Of a stretch of 64,000 nucleotides of DNA, positions 15,395 to 26,625 are shown piece after piece. The first letter of the stretch is position 1, and every line of letters starts with the position of its first letter. Source of the DNA: Streptosporangiaceae bacterium (GTDB lineage Bacteria; Actinomycetota; Actinomycetes; Streptosporangiales; Streptosporangiaceae). The notes beneath the pieces were generated by a model that did not search any database, was not told the DNA's origin, and saw nothing but the letters and a program-made list of their open reading frames with translations. A program made the translations under genes and the position numbers. The DNA is taken from positions 1-64,000 of the forward strand of contig JAOPYH010000199.1 of the NCBI GenBank assembly GCA_025964715.1, in the 5' to 3' direction.

Positions 15395-17842
15395 CTAGAT
15401 GGCCTTCTTGCGCTGCAGATAGGCGAAGGCCGCCCAGCCGGGCAGCACGGGGAGCCAGAAGGTCAGCAAACGGAACAGCAGCACCGCCGAGGTCGCGGTC
15501 TCGGCCGGCAGCCCCGACAGCGTCAGGCCCAGCGACAGGGCGCCCTCGACGGCGCCGAGGCCACCCGGCGTGGGAGCGGCCGAGCCCAGGGCATTCCCCG
15601 TGAGGAACACGATGATGATCGCGGTCCAGGGCAGTGAACCGCCGAACGCCCGGATCGAGGAGTCAAGGCAGACCACGAACGCGGCGGTCAGCAGCAGCGT
15701 GCCGCCGAGCCCCGTCATGATCTTCCGCGGTGATTGCAGCACGTCGAGCAGCCGGGGGACCACTCCGGAGAACATCGGCCTGAGCCGGGACATGACCAGC
15801 CGCCGTACACGGGGGACGGCGGCCGCGGCCGCCGTCAGCACGCCGACGGTCAGCAGCACGATCACGACGGTGCGGGAGGGCGCCAGGTCGGTGGCGCTGT
15901 GGGCGGACCCGGTCACGAAGCCGAACACCACGAGCAGCAGGATGTGCGTGATCATGCCGGAGAGCTGCGAGGCCCCGACGCTCGCGACGGCGGGCCCCGG
16001 CCGCACCCCGGCGCGCTGCAGGTAGCGGCTGTTGACGGCCACGCCGGTGACGGCGGCGGGCGCCACGAGCTTGACGAACGAGGCGGAGAGCTGCACCAGC
16101 ACCGTCCGGCCGACGGGCAGCCGCTCCGGCACGAAGCCGATGAGCATGAACGCGGCCGCGACGTAGGTGACGGCGGAGGCGAGCAGGCCGACGGCGGTCC
16201 ACTGCCACTGGGAGTGGAGCACGAGCCGGGGCAGGTCGACGTTGCTGAGCTGGGAGAGCAGGAAGTAGGCCCCGGCCGCGCCGGCGATGACGCTCACCAC
16301 CGTCCGGAGCCGGAAGCGTTCGAGCCGGACCGGCTCCACCTCGATCTCCGGCCGTAGCCGCAGGATCTGTTCCCGGACCCGGGTCAGGAGCTCCTTGTCC
16401 TGCTGCAGCGCGGATCGCGTCGAGCGGTTCAGCGCCACCTGCTGGAGCAGTGGCACGCTGGCGACGAGGGTGTCGGCGCCGAGCACCGGAGCGGCCGTAC
16501 GGACGGTGCGCTGTGGACCGACCCGCAGGGCCACGGTGGTGAGCAGCTGGGCGAGGTCGAGCCGGAGCACCAGGTCGCTGGCGGCGATCTCTCCCGCTCC
16601 CAGGTTGACGATGTAGGGGAGGCCGTCGTCGCCGAGCAGGATGCCGTCGCCCTCGAGCCTCCGGTGGGCCAGCCGATGGCCCTGCAGGAGCCGTAGCTGC
16701 CGCCAGATGCGGGTCAGCAGCTCGTCGGTCAGCTCCTGGTCCTCGAGCCCGCCGAGCCTGCGCCCGGGCACGTGGTCATAGGCGAGTAGCGCGGCCTCGG
16801 AGCCGACCTCCGAGGCCGCGAGGAGCCGCGGAGTGCGGACCCCGGCCGCCGCGGCGGCATGGGCCATCAGGGATTCCTGTTCCAGCGACCGGCGAAGGGA
16901 GCGCAGCGCCCGCCGGTTGGTGCCCCCGCGCAGCCGGGCGTAGCGCCACACGCGGTAGAGCAGGCCCGCGCTCTGCTGGTCGCGGTCCAGCACCATGACG
17001 TCGAGCCGGTGACGCGGCGGCGGCGACAGGGCCGGTCCGTTCTGCGCCGGCTCGGGATCCGCAAGCTCCACCTCGTAGCGCCGGGTCTCCGCCGGACCGT
17101 CGGGGAGCCGGCGGGCACTTACCGGCACCAGTCCCAGCCGGCTGAGCACGGCCATCACCGCGGTGCCGGAGGGCCGTGGATTGGGGGTACCGAAGGCATA
17201 GAGCGTGCCGTAGCCGATCGCCCGGCCGAGGACATAGGTCGCGGCCAGGGCCAGCACCGAGGCGTAGCCCGCCGTAAGGGCCGCGAGCGCGGCCACCCCG
17301 ATCACCGTCCAGGTGATGACCTGCCAGCGGGTGCGCCCGGCCAGCCGTACGGCCGTGACATAGGCGATCACCGGCGTGATGTCGGTGTGCAGCGGGTCGG
17401 CGCCCACCCCGCCCCAGCTGAGCGAGTCGGTCGGGCCCCCTGGCGCGGTGACCCACTCGTCCAGGCCCACGGTCGCGCCGAGCGCCACCACCGCGGCGAG
17501 CAGGCCCACCGCGATGCGGATGCCGTCCCTGCGGATCAGGCGGACGACGGCGAAGACCACGGGCACGGCCAGTACGCCGAAGCTGGACACCAGCGTGGCC
17601 AGGTTGAGCAGGAAGTGCGGAGTCTGCTGGGTGCCGTGGGTGATGTCTGATTCGAGGCCGCTCGTGGTCTGTTTGGCGATGCTCGGCAACAGCAGTACGA
17701 GCCCGAGCACGGCGGCCGAGACCAGGAACCGGATGGCGTCCGAGGGCCTGCGGATGCGCCACGGACGGGCGGGCTCGTCCACCGGCGTGGCCACCGGATC
17801 GCCGACCTCGGGGGTCACCGCCGCTTCATGCGTCCGTGCCAA
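15395..17842 (-). CDS. Flippase-like membrane protein with pseudokinase core (LPG synthase TM family)
   Basis: 815 residues from TTG 17842. Residues 1-230 contain about six membrane helices. Residues about 270-470 look like an aminoglycoside/RIO-type kinase domain that has lost its catalytic residues: the HRD loop reads AHRRLEGDGIL and the metal-binding DFG reads VNLGAG. Residues about 515-815 carry seven or more helices of the lysylphosphatidylglycerol synthase TM (UPF0104/AglD) family, including GNALGSAAPTPGGLGAVEGA. Family members move lipid-linked intermediates or anchor synthases; the substrate here is unknown. It is transcribed toward the conserved block, and its start shares a 450-base control region with gcvP. 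Confidence 0.82.
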   Translation of the reverse strand: MARTHEAAVTPEVGDPVATPVDEPARPWRIRRPSDAIRFLVSAAVLGLVLLLPSIAKQTTSGLESDITHGTQQTPHFLLNLATLVSSFGVLAVPVVFAVVRLIRRDGIRIAVGLLAAVVALGATVGLDEWVTAPGGPTDSLSWGGVGADPLHTDITPVIAYVTAVRLAGRTRWQVITWTVIGVAALAALTAGYASVLALAATYVLGRAIGYGTLYAFGTPNPRPSGTAVMAVLSRLGLVPVSARRLPDGPAETRRYEVELADPEPAQNGPALSPPPRHRLDVMVLDRDQQSAGLLYRVWRYARLRGGTNRRALRSLRRSLEQESLMAHAAAAAGVRTPRLLAASEVGSEAALLAYDHVPGRRLGGLEDQELTDELLTRIWRQLRLLQGHRLAHRRLEGDGILLGDDGLPYIVNLGAGEIAASDLVLRLDLAQLLTTVALRVGPQRTVRTAAPVLGADTLVASVPLLQQVALNRSTRSALQQDKELLTRVREQILRLRPEIEVEPVRLERFRLRTVVSVIAGAAGAYFLLSQLSNVDLPRLVLHSQWQWTAVGLLASAVTYVAAAFMLIGFVPERLPVGRTVLVQLSASFVKLVAPAAVTGVAVNSRYLQRAGVRPGPAVASVGASQLSGMITHILLLVVFGFVTGSAHSATDLAPSRTVVIVLLTVGVLTAAAAAVPRVRRLVMSRLRPMFSGVVPRLLDVLQSPRKIMTGLGGTLLLTAAFVVCLDSSIRAFGGSLPWTAIIIVFLTGNALGSAAPTPGGLGAVEGALSLGLTLSGLPAETATSAVLLFRLLTFWLPVLPGWAAFAYLQRKKAI

Positions 17843-18090
17843 CTGTCACCACCCTCGGGGCACCTTCTCGGAAGCAGAATCACTATCGGGCTCCCGGGCT
17901 CGGCGCACCCACTCGAGGGCGCCAGACCTTCGCGGGCCGCCCCCCTGCGTCAATCCCGTACATCGTACTTGTCACCCCTGTCATGCCATACCTGTCCCGC
18001 GATGATGTCGCACCTGTGCCGGCTCCCACCAGGGACGTGGATGATCGGCCTTGGCCGGAGATTGGGTAGGCTGCACCCAGAAGGCCGTCG

Positions 18091-18236
18091 ACCCTGTGCG
18101 GGAGAGATCACACGCCAACGGCGTGGGACGCCGAAGGGGCAACATCCCCGGAACCTCTCAGGCAAACAGGACCGCGTGGGCGAGGCACCTCTGGAATCGC
18201 TGCTCCGCCGATCAGGAGCGGATGACAGAGGGGGAG
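18091..18236 (+). promoter_or_regulatory. Glycine riboswitch upstream of gcvP
   Basis: The leader has the conserved parts of a glycine aptamer in order: GCGGGAGAG (18099-18106), GACGCCGAAGGGGCAAC (about 18127-18142), CCGGAACCTCTCAGGCAAA (about 18148-18166) and AGGACC. After it, GGCGAGGCACCTCTGGA to GACAGAGGGGGAGA forms a second, reduced pairing element like the ghost aptamer of single-type glycine riboswitches. Glycine binding is expected to switch on gcvP. The expression platform is the perfect hairpin described separately at 18239-18263. The aptamer ends are approximate to within about 10 bases. Confidence 0.9.
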
Positions 18237-18238
18237 AC

Positions 18239-18263
18239 CCGCCACCGGCCCGTCCGGTGGCGG
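18239..18263 (+). terminator. Riboswitch expression-platform hairpin
   Basis: A perfect 10-bp stem (CCGCCACCGG / CCGGTGGCGG) with loop CCCGT follows the aptamer and lies about 20 bases before the gcvP ribosome site AGGAGG at 18284-18289. No T-run follows, so it is either a GC-rich terminator of the actinobacterial kind or part of an alternative fold that hides the ribosome site. Confidence 0.5.
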
Positions 18264-18297
18264 CCTGAGCATCGCAGCAGCCCAGGAGGCTCCCCAT

Positions 18298-21174
<2,877 letters not shown>

Positions 21175-21267
21175 TCCCCGGCTCGGGACTGTGTCGCCGT
21201 GGGACGCCGGGTGCCGCGGTCGCTAGGCTCTGGGGAGATCGGGACGAATCCCTGCAAGGGCGTGGTG

Positions 21268-22425
21268 ATGAGCACGACTTCCGACGAGGCGACCGCGGAT
21301 CCGGCGTCGCGCTGCGAGGAGGCCCGCCGCCTCGCCGAGGCCGGCGACCTGGAACGCGCCGCCCGGCTCTTCGAGGAGGTCCTCGCGCTCGGGGACGTCC
21401 CCCAGCGCGCCCAGGCGGCTCTCGGCCTGGCCGTGGTCCTCGGCGACTCCGGTGATCTCGACGGTGCCCGTGCGGCGGACTGGGCCGCGATCGAGACCGG
21501 AGACGAGGAGTACGGTCCGCGCGCCGCCTATCATCTCGCGCTCGGCCATGAACGGGCGGGCGAACGGGACGCCGCGCGGCGTGCTTGGGAGGTCGTGGCC
21601 GGCTTCGGCAATCCGGCCTACCTCCCGCCCGCCTTCCTGGCACTGGCCCGGCTCGCCGACGACGACGATGATCACGCGGCCGCGCGGGAGTGGTGGGAGC
21701 GCGCGATCGACACCGGTGACGAGGAGTACGCCCCGGTCGCGGCGCACGACCTCGCCCGCCGGCTGCTGGAGCAGGGCGAGTCGGCCCGGGCCCAGCGGAT
21801 CCTCGCCGCCGCACTGCGGCTCGTGGACCGGGCCGCGGCGCCCTATGCCTACGCCCGGCTGGCCGCGGCGATCGGGATCGCTCACCTCGACCAGGCGATC
21901 GGCGCGTTCGGCGCGGTGCTGGAGGTCGACGGCGGCGAGCCGGAGGTGGCCGCACTGGCCACTGAGCTGCTGGCGCGGACACTGCCGCTGCGCGGCAGGG
22001 GCGAGGAGGCGCTCGAGGTCTGGCGCCGTGGCCTCGCCGACCCGCCACTGGCCGAGCAGGTGCGGGCGCGGCTGCGCCGGGACCTGCCCGCCGAGGACCA
22101 GGACGGCGAGGCGGGAGGCGACGGCACCGTGTGGTGGGAGCCGCACGTCGAGTCGGCGATCTGCGCCAGCGCGCTGCCGGCGCTGACCGGAGAGGTGTTC
22201 GCGGCGCTCGACGACGTCTACGCGCTCGTCGCCATGCGTTACGCCGAGGGAGCCGGCGACCTGCCCGCGGAGGCCCACGAGCTGCTCGGCCGGGCCGTAC
22301 GCGTGCCGAGCGACTTCGCCTGGGGTCGCGCGCTGCACGACAGCTTCGCCGAACGCCTGCGGTCGGCGACGGGCTCGCAGGAGCAGGTTGTGCCGCCCGG
22401 CTGGCCGGAGGCGCCGGCCGGCTGA
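21268..22425 (+). CDS. TPR-repeat protein
   Basis: 385 residues. ATG 21268 is chosen because AAGGG lies 7 bases upstream; the open frame reaches back to 21199 without a ribosome site. At least six helix-turn-helix repeats of about 34-36 residues can be seen in the first 270 residues (EEARRLAEAGDLERAARLFEEVLALG and later ARRAWEVVAGFGNPAY, AREWWERAIDTGDEEY), many ending in ALG or DTG-D-EEY. The C-terminal 90 residues are not repeat-like. TPR arrays serve as protein-protein scaffolds. No partner is suggested by the neighbours. Confidence 0.8.
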   Translation: MSTTSDEATADPASRCEEARRLAEAGDLERAARLFEEVLALGDVPQRAQAALGLAVVLGDSGDLDGARAADWAAIETGDEEYGPRAAYHLALGHERAGERDAARRAWEVVAGFGNPAYLPPAFLALARLADDDDDHAAAREWWERAIDTGDEEYAPVAAHDLARRLLEQGESARAQRILAAALRLVDRAAAPYAYARLAAAIGIAHLDQAIGAFGAVLEVDGGEPEVAALATELLARTLPLRGRGEEALEVWRRGLADPPLAEQVRARLRRDLPAEDQDGEAGGDGTVWWEPHVESAICASALPALTGEVFAALDDVYALVAMRYAEGAGDLPAEAHELLGRAVRVPSDFAWGRALHDSFAERLRSATGSQEQVVPPGWPEAPAG

Positions 22426-22484
22426 CGCGGCCCCGCCGGGGACGCGCGGCTCCCGCCGGTGCCGGAGGGCTCGCGCGCCGGGCC

Positions 22485-22727
22485 TCAGCCGGCGGGGTCG
22501 CGGTGGGCTACGACCTTGCTCATCCGGAGCCGCAGGAGGAGTTCGCCGGGCACTCCGTTACGGGTGCCGAACTCCTCGGCCCGGTCCGGGCCCATGTAGC
22601 GGCCGCCGAGCATCGTCGCCCACTCGCGCAGCTCGTGCGCGTCCTGCGACACCGTGGCCGCGCCCCTGATCATCACGAAGGAGTAGGGCGGCCGCCCGTC
22701 GTCGACGCAGATGGACACCCCGCTCAC
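22485..22727 (-). pseudogene. Truncated duplicate of PPOX-class flavoprotein (C-terminal half)
   Basis: 80 codons from GTG 22727, overlapping the stop of the complete gene by four bases (GTGA). From residue 6 onward it aligns without gaps to the C-terminal 75 residues of the neighbouring full-length protein, with about 52 identities, including RPPYSFV, LGGRYMGPDRAEE and RNG-PGE. The N-terminal half, which supplies much of the flavin/F420 site, is missing. A tandem duplication with loss of the first half explains it. The frame is intact and translation is likely coupled, so a small product may still be made. Confidence 0.7.
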
Positions 22728-23149
22728 TCGGCGATGTCCCGCACAGCGATCACCTTGCCGGTCCGCACCCGGACCAGGACCTCACCGGGCGCCCCGTTAC
22801 GTGCGCCGTATTCCTCGGCGCGGTCCGGGCCCATGTAGCGGCCGCCGAGGATCGTCGCCCACTTCCGGAGCTCGCTGAGGTCGTCCGACAGCCGGGCCTC
22901 GCCGAAGATGGTGACGAAGGAGTACGGCGGCCGTTCGTCGTCCACGCATATGGCGGTCCGCGGGTCGCGTCGCAGCGCCCTGCCCTTGACGCCCTCGCCG
23001 TGCGTGGTGAACACGATCTCATCACCGTCCAGCGCGATCCAGACGGGGGTCACGTGCGGGCTGCCGTCGGCCCGCGTGACCCCGACCTTGCCGGTGCGGG
23101 TGCCGGTGGAGACGAATTCACGCCACTCGGCCTCTGTCATCTGCTCCAT
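22724..23149 (-). CDS. PPOX-class F420-dependent oxidoreductase-like protein
   Basis: 141 residues from ATG 23149. The split beta-barrel of the pyridoxamine-phosphate-oxidase-like superfamily is seen in GKVGVTRADGSPHVTPVWIALDGDEIVFTT, KGRALRRDPRTAICVDD and PYSFVTIFGEA. Actinobacterial members of this size bind F420 or flavin and reduce small molecules; the substrate is unknown. Divergent from the Tex30-like hydrolase with about 60 bases between starts, and followed by its own truncated copy. A third, different PPOX protein lies at 46722-47219. Confidence 0.85.
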   Translation of the reverse strand: MEQMTEAEWREFVSTGTRTGKVGVTRADGSPHVTPVWIALDGDEIVFTTHGEGVKGRALRRDPRTAICVDDERPPYSFVTIFGEARLSDDLSELRKWATILGGRYMGPDRAEEYGARNGAPGEVLVRVRTGKVIAVRDIAE

Positions 23150-23208
23150 GCCCGGAGTCTGCCCACGTGGGCGCTCGACACGCCGGGCACTGGCGCTAGC
23201 GTGCCCTC

Positions 23209-23802
23209 ATGGACATCCTGACCTCGCACGGGCCGGCCCGGGTGGACCTCGACCCGGTGGGCAACCCCGCCTTCGTGCTGGCCCTCACGCATGGGTCCAA
23301 CGGCGGGGTCGAGGCGGCCGACCTGCTCGCCGTACGCGAGGTCGCGCTCGCGCTCGGCGGCACGGTGGCCCGGGTCCTACAGCCGTTCCGGGCTGCCGGA
23401 CGGCGGGCTCCCGGCTCGGCGGTGAAGCAGGACAAGGCCTGGCTCGAGGTGATCGAGGCGGTCCGGGACCACATCGGCGCGATCCCGCTGATCCAGGGTG
23501 GGCGCAGCAACGGTGCCCGGGTCGCGTGCCGCACCGCGCGTACGGCCGGGGCGAGGGGAGTGGTGGCGCTGGCCTTCCCGCTGCATCCGCCGGGACGCCC
23601 GGAGCGGTCCAGGGCCCCGGAGCTCCGGGACGCGGGGGTCGAGGTTCTGGTGGTCAACGGCGATCGCGACCCGTTCGGTGTGCCGGACCCGGCCGACGCG
23701 GCTCATGTGCACGTGCTGAGGGGGGAGCGGCACGATCTGGCCAGGGATCCGGCCGCGGTCGGCAAGGCGGTGGAGCCGTGGCTGCGACGCTGGGCACGAT
23801 GA
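23209..23802 (+). CDS. Alpha/beta hydrolase, KANL3/Tex30 type
   Basis: 197 residues from ATG 23209. FVLALTHGSNGG is the oxyanion strand-loop, GGRSNGARVACR is the nucleophile elbow with the catalytic Ser, EVLVVNGDRDPFG carries the acid Asp and GERHDLARDP the His. This order and the short length fit the KANL3/Tex30 dienelactone-hydrolase-like family. The natural substrate is unknown. No strong ribosome site is visible upstream of the ATG. Confidence 0.85.
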   Translation: MDILTSHGPARVDLDPVGNPAFVLALTHGSNGGVEAADLLAVREVALALGGTVARVLQPFRAAGRRAPGSAVKQDKAWLEVIEAVRDHIGAIPLIQGGRSNGARVACRTARTAGARGVVALAFPLHPPGRPERSRAPELRDAGVEVLVVNGDRDPFGVPDPADAAHVHVLRGERHDLARDPAAVGKAVEPWLRRWAR

Positions 23803-23914
23803 GTCCCCTGGACCTCCCTGCGATCCTTCGCGGGGTCCAGGGCCCCGCGTCCGGGCAGGCTGCCGCCGCCCGAGGATGATCACCCGATCGGACTAGTCCC
23901 CCGTTCGGGACGGG

Positions 23915-24118
23915 TCAGGCCGCCGACGGCGCAGGCAGATCCGTCGGACGGTGCGGTGCGATGATCCCCCCGTTGGGCAGCAGCTCGCCGGTGTCCTCGA
24001 ACAGGACGATGCCGTTGCACAGCAGGCTCCACCCCTGTTCAGGGTGGCTGGCCACGGTGCGAGCGGCGTCGCGGTCTCGTGCCTCAGGCAAGGGACAAGG
24101 CGGCTGGTGCGGGCACAT
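23915..24118 (-). CDS. DUF5999 family small protein
   Basis: 67 residues. ATG 24118 is chosen over ATG 24166 because GGAGG lies 7 bases upstream and the protein then begins MCPHQPPCP, the usual start of the family. HPEQGWSLLCNGIVLFEDTGELLP is the conserved core. The family is confined largely to actinomycetes and has no known function; the two N-terminal cysteines and two histidines suggest metal binding. Confidence 0.85.
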   Translation of the reverse strand: MCPHQPPCPLPEARDRDAARTVASHPEQGWSLLCNGIVLFEDTGELLPNGGIIAPHRPTDLPAPSAA

Positions 24119-24362
24119 CTGCGTGCCTCCGGTCTTGATTGCTCGTGGGTTCGTGTTGTCTGTCACTTAGGACGCGTACCAGTGTGCTGCGGTTCACTGC
24201 GGCGCGACATAGCCCGTTGGGACGGTTGTGCGCTGATGCCCCCGTGGCCGTGCAGGCCGGTCGTCACTTGGAGTGCCATTCCCAGCCTCCTCCCGATTGA
24301 CGCCTGTGCGCGAACAACACGCCGGTTCACGCCGGAACGGCCCGGCGCGTCGGCGGGGCCGC

Positions 24363-24938
24363 TCAGGCCAGTGTCGTCAGCAGTCCGGCCAGGACCACGT
24401 CCAGACCCGCGGTGAAGCGGTGGTCCCAGTCGACGGCGTCCCCGGGATCCGCTGTCCGGCGGAGCTCGCGGCCCCGCACCTCCAGCGCGGTGTGGCCGAT
24501 GACGTAGCCGATGAGCGTGTGCGCCCCGGCCGCCGCCGCGCCGTTGAGAAATCCCGCGAGCCGCAGCACTTCGCGCAGCGAGTCGGTGGTCGCGATGAGG
24601 GCCGTCGGGTTGCGCCGGGTGACGACCAGCGGCAGGACGCCGGCGTGCTCCAGCAACCGCGTCCGATAGGCGCCCGCCCAGGTGCGCAGGCGTTCGCGCC
24701 AGCCGCCGGCGTCGTGGCTCGCGGAGGTGTCGGCCGGGAGGACCGCGACGTGGGCGACGAGGCCGTCCAGCAGCTCCTCCTTGCCGCGTGGGAGGTGGTG
24801 GTAAATCGCCATGGCCTCGACCTCCAGCGCGTCGCCGAGCCGGCGCATGGTCAGACGTCCGAGCCCCTGCCCGTCGACGATGTGCAGGGCCGTCTCGATG
24901 ATGCGGTCACGGGTGAGGGGTTCACGCTGTTGCGACAT
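24363..24938 (-). CDS. TetR-family transcriptional regulator
   Basis: 191 residues from ATG 24938. The N-terminal helix-turn-helix reads TRDRIIETALHIVDGQGLGRLTMRRLGDALEVEAMAIYHHLPRGKEELLDGL, of the TetR class with the YHH recognition helix. The C-terminal half resembles the tetracycline-repressor ligand domain (RERLRTWAGAYRTRLLEHAGVLPLV). A 17-bp imperfect palindrome (GCCTTTACGCAGTAAGG on this strand) lies 8 bases before the start codon, as expected for self-repression. Four more copies of the motif occur up to 18 kb away, so this protein may control a local regulon. The neighbouring plus-strand gene begins 107 bases away. Confidence 0.88.
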   Translation of the reverse strand: MSQQREPLTRDRIIETALHIVDGQGLGRLTMRRLGDALEVEAMAIYHHLPRGKEELLDGLVAHVAVLPADTSASHDAGGWRERLRTWAGAYRTRLLEHAGVLPLVVTRRNPTALIATTDSLREVLRLAGFLNGAAAAGAHTLIGYVIGHTALEVRGRELRRTADPGDAVDWDHRFTAGLDVVLAGLLTTLA

Positions 24939-24945
24939 GCCGGCA

Positions 24946-24962
24946 CCTTACTGCGTAAAGGC
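24946..24962 (+). repeat. 17-bp palindromic motif, copy 1 (TetR promoter)
   Basis: CCTTACTGCGTAAAGGC. TTAC and GTAA are symmetric around a 3-base centre; the outer CC/GG arms are offset by one base. It lies between the TetR start codon and any possible promoter for that gene, so bound protein would block transcription or initiation. First of five copies in the window. Confidence 0.8.
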
Positions 24963-25044
24963 CCGAACCGTGGCCCGCAGGCGCACACGGGGCCCGTCCC
25001 GCGTACGCTTACTCGCGAGACCGCGCGAAAGGAGGGACCTCACG

Positions 25045-25476
25045 ATGCCGCTGGGTCACCGGGTGGGTAAGGATGTCATGGACGGCCACGCCGCCGATCA
25101 GAAGCTTGCCGGCACCTATCGTGACGTACTCGACGCGGCCACGGAGTCCGAGAACGCGTTGCGGCACGCCCAGGGTGAAGGGGCTCCAGGTACGGAGCTG
25201 CGCCGCCTGTCGCTCGCCCTCCAGCACGCCCTGACGGACGCGGTGCGGGTCGCCGAGGCCGCCGAGCGAGCGGCCATGGGGCCGCAGACCTACGTGGGTG
25301 AGGGTGCGAACGCCAAGCCGGCCCGGCGAGACGCCGACATCGCGCGGCGCAGGGCCAAGGCACGTCCCGACGTGCGGGTCTGGACCGATGAGGTCGACCG
25401 GCTGCGCACGGCCCGGGAGCGGCATGTGCTGAGCTTTCGAGTCGCGTCCGCCGCCGCGACCGCCTCGGCGGTCTGA
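25045..25476 (+). CDS. Hypothetical alpha-helical protein
   Basis: 143 residues from ATG 25045, with the strong ribosome site AAAGGAGG ahead of it. The protein is charged, Ala/Arg/Glu-rich and almost certainly helical (DVLDAATESENALRHA, RVAEAAERAAMG, ARRRAKARPDVRVW); there are no cysteines, signal peptide or membrane segments. No family was recognised. It is divergent from the TetR gene and shares its control region, so it is a candidate target of that regulator. Confidence 0.65.
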   Translation: MPLGHRVGKDVMDGHAADQKLAGTYRDVLDAATESENALRHAQGEGAPGTELRRLSLALQHALTDAVRVAEAAERAAMGPQTYVGEGANAKPARRDADIARRRAKARPDVRVWTDEVDRLRTARERHVLSFRVASAAATASAV

Positions 25477-25480
25477 GCGG

Positions 25481-25759
25481 CTACAGCCGTAGCAGCCCTT
25501 CGACGATACGGCCGGCGCGCTCCCGTCGCGGAGGGAGTGAGTCCCTCGGAATCTCGGCGTAGAACCGGATCAGCGCGGTCAACGCGGGAAGCCGATCGCG
25601 CAGCCTGAGCGAGTCAATGCGCTCCGCACACCCTATGGCGATGCTTATGGGCCCCTGTGGGATTTGGGGGGCAATCGTGGCCGCTTCTCGGTCAACCCCA
25701 GGTAGGCGGCCGGTGACGAGTGTCACGAGGGTGCGGGACACAGGACCGCCGAGTGGCAC
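25481..25759 (-). CDS. Possible small hypothetical protein
   Basis: A 92-codon frame whose second half has protein-like character and GC-rich third positions (ERIDSLRLRDRLPALTALIRF, PPRRERAGRIVEGLLRL). The first half is less convincing, its GTG start has no clear ribosome site, and it would run through the leader of the isomerase-like gene. It could be a real small gene, the tail of a decayed one, or chance. No similarity recognised. The rest of 25477-25848 holds nothing else recognisable. Confidence 0.35.
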   Translation of the reverse strand: MPLGGPVSRTLVTLVTGRLPGVDREAATIAPQIPQGPISIAIGCAERIDSLRLRDRLPALTALIRFYAEIPRDSLPPRRERAGRIVEGLLRL

Positions 25760-25848
25760 CGGAGTCCGAACTCTGGGAATCTACGCACTCGGGGAAGCGC
25801 TGGGGCGTGACCTGCTTTGTGCCGTGCTCTGACAGCGGGGGGGTTTAC

Positions 25849-26511
25849 TTGGGGCGCACGCCGCCGGACCGGCTCAGGGTCCTGGAGTCCTATCAGGACG
25901 GATCGGCGGCCATCCAGGCGATGGCGGCGCAGTGCTCGGACTGGAGTGCGCCCACGCCGTGCACGGACTGGCAGGCCGTCGACCTCGCCGGTCACCTGCG
26001 CTGTGTCGCTGAGAACTACCTGGAGTATCTGCAGGACGCGCCGGACAGCAGGCTCTCCAAACTGTTCGGCCAGGACACCGCCTCCGCGGTTCTGATCCGG
26101 CAGCAGGCCCGGCAGAACGCGGCGGAGCTCGCGGTGCTGCCCACGGAGCCGGGGCGCGACCGGATCATGTCCTTCACGGTCTCGGCCAGTGCCTATCTCG
26201 ATCTGGCCCCGGACGCGTGGGACCGGACCCACTTCGTCCACCGGGGCACGAAGTACACGGTGGGCGACCACGTGGGAGCCGCGTGCGTCGAGTGGCACCT
26301 GCACGCCTGGGACCTCGCCCGTGCCGTCGGGACCGACTACCGGCCACGCGACCCGGACGTCCTGGTCTCGGCCTGGCACTGGGGCGTCCCGCATCTGCCG
26401 CTGGGCTCCGGAGACCCCTGGCGGGCCGTGCTGCGCTCGTCCGGCCGCTCCGCGGACTGGCCCGAGGGCGAACGCCGGCCCCGCGTGCCGGCCAGCCTGG
26501 CCCACCGCTGA
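25849..26511 (+). CDS. Mycothiol-dependent maleylpyruvate isomerase-like (DinB-fold) protein
   Basis: 220 residues if started at TTG 25849, just after a G-rich ribosome-site-like run; an in-frame ATG at 25720 would add 43 residues that do not look like protein. The MDMPI N-terminal pattern is present: CSDWSAPTPCTDWQAVDLAGHLRC with the first metal-type His, and a later EWHLHAWDLARAVG with the second His cluster. The superfamily uses mycothiol or related thiols as cofactor for isomerase or transferase reactions. The specific reaction is unknown. Confidence 0.75.
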   Translation: MGRTPPDRLRVLESYQDGSAAIQAMAAQCSDWSAPTPCTDWQAVDLAGHLRCVAENYLEYLQDAPDSRLSKLFGQDTASAVLIRQQARQNAAELAVLPTEPGRDRIMSFTVSASAYLDLAPDAWDRTHFVHRGTKYTVGDHVGAACVEWHLHAWDLARAVGTDYRPRDPDVLVSAWHWGVPHLPLGSGDPWRAVLRSSGRSADWPEGERRPRVPASLAHR

Positions 26512-26625
26512 CCGGGCGGCACGACGCGGTGGCCGGTGTTCGCGGCCCGCGCCCACCCGCCTCGCGCCGTGATCTCGCCGATGTCCGCGCGGACGAGATC
26601 ACGGCCTGGCCTGCGGGGGGATGTG

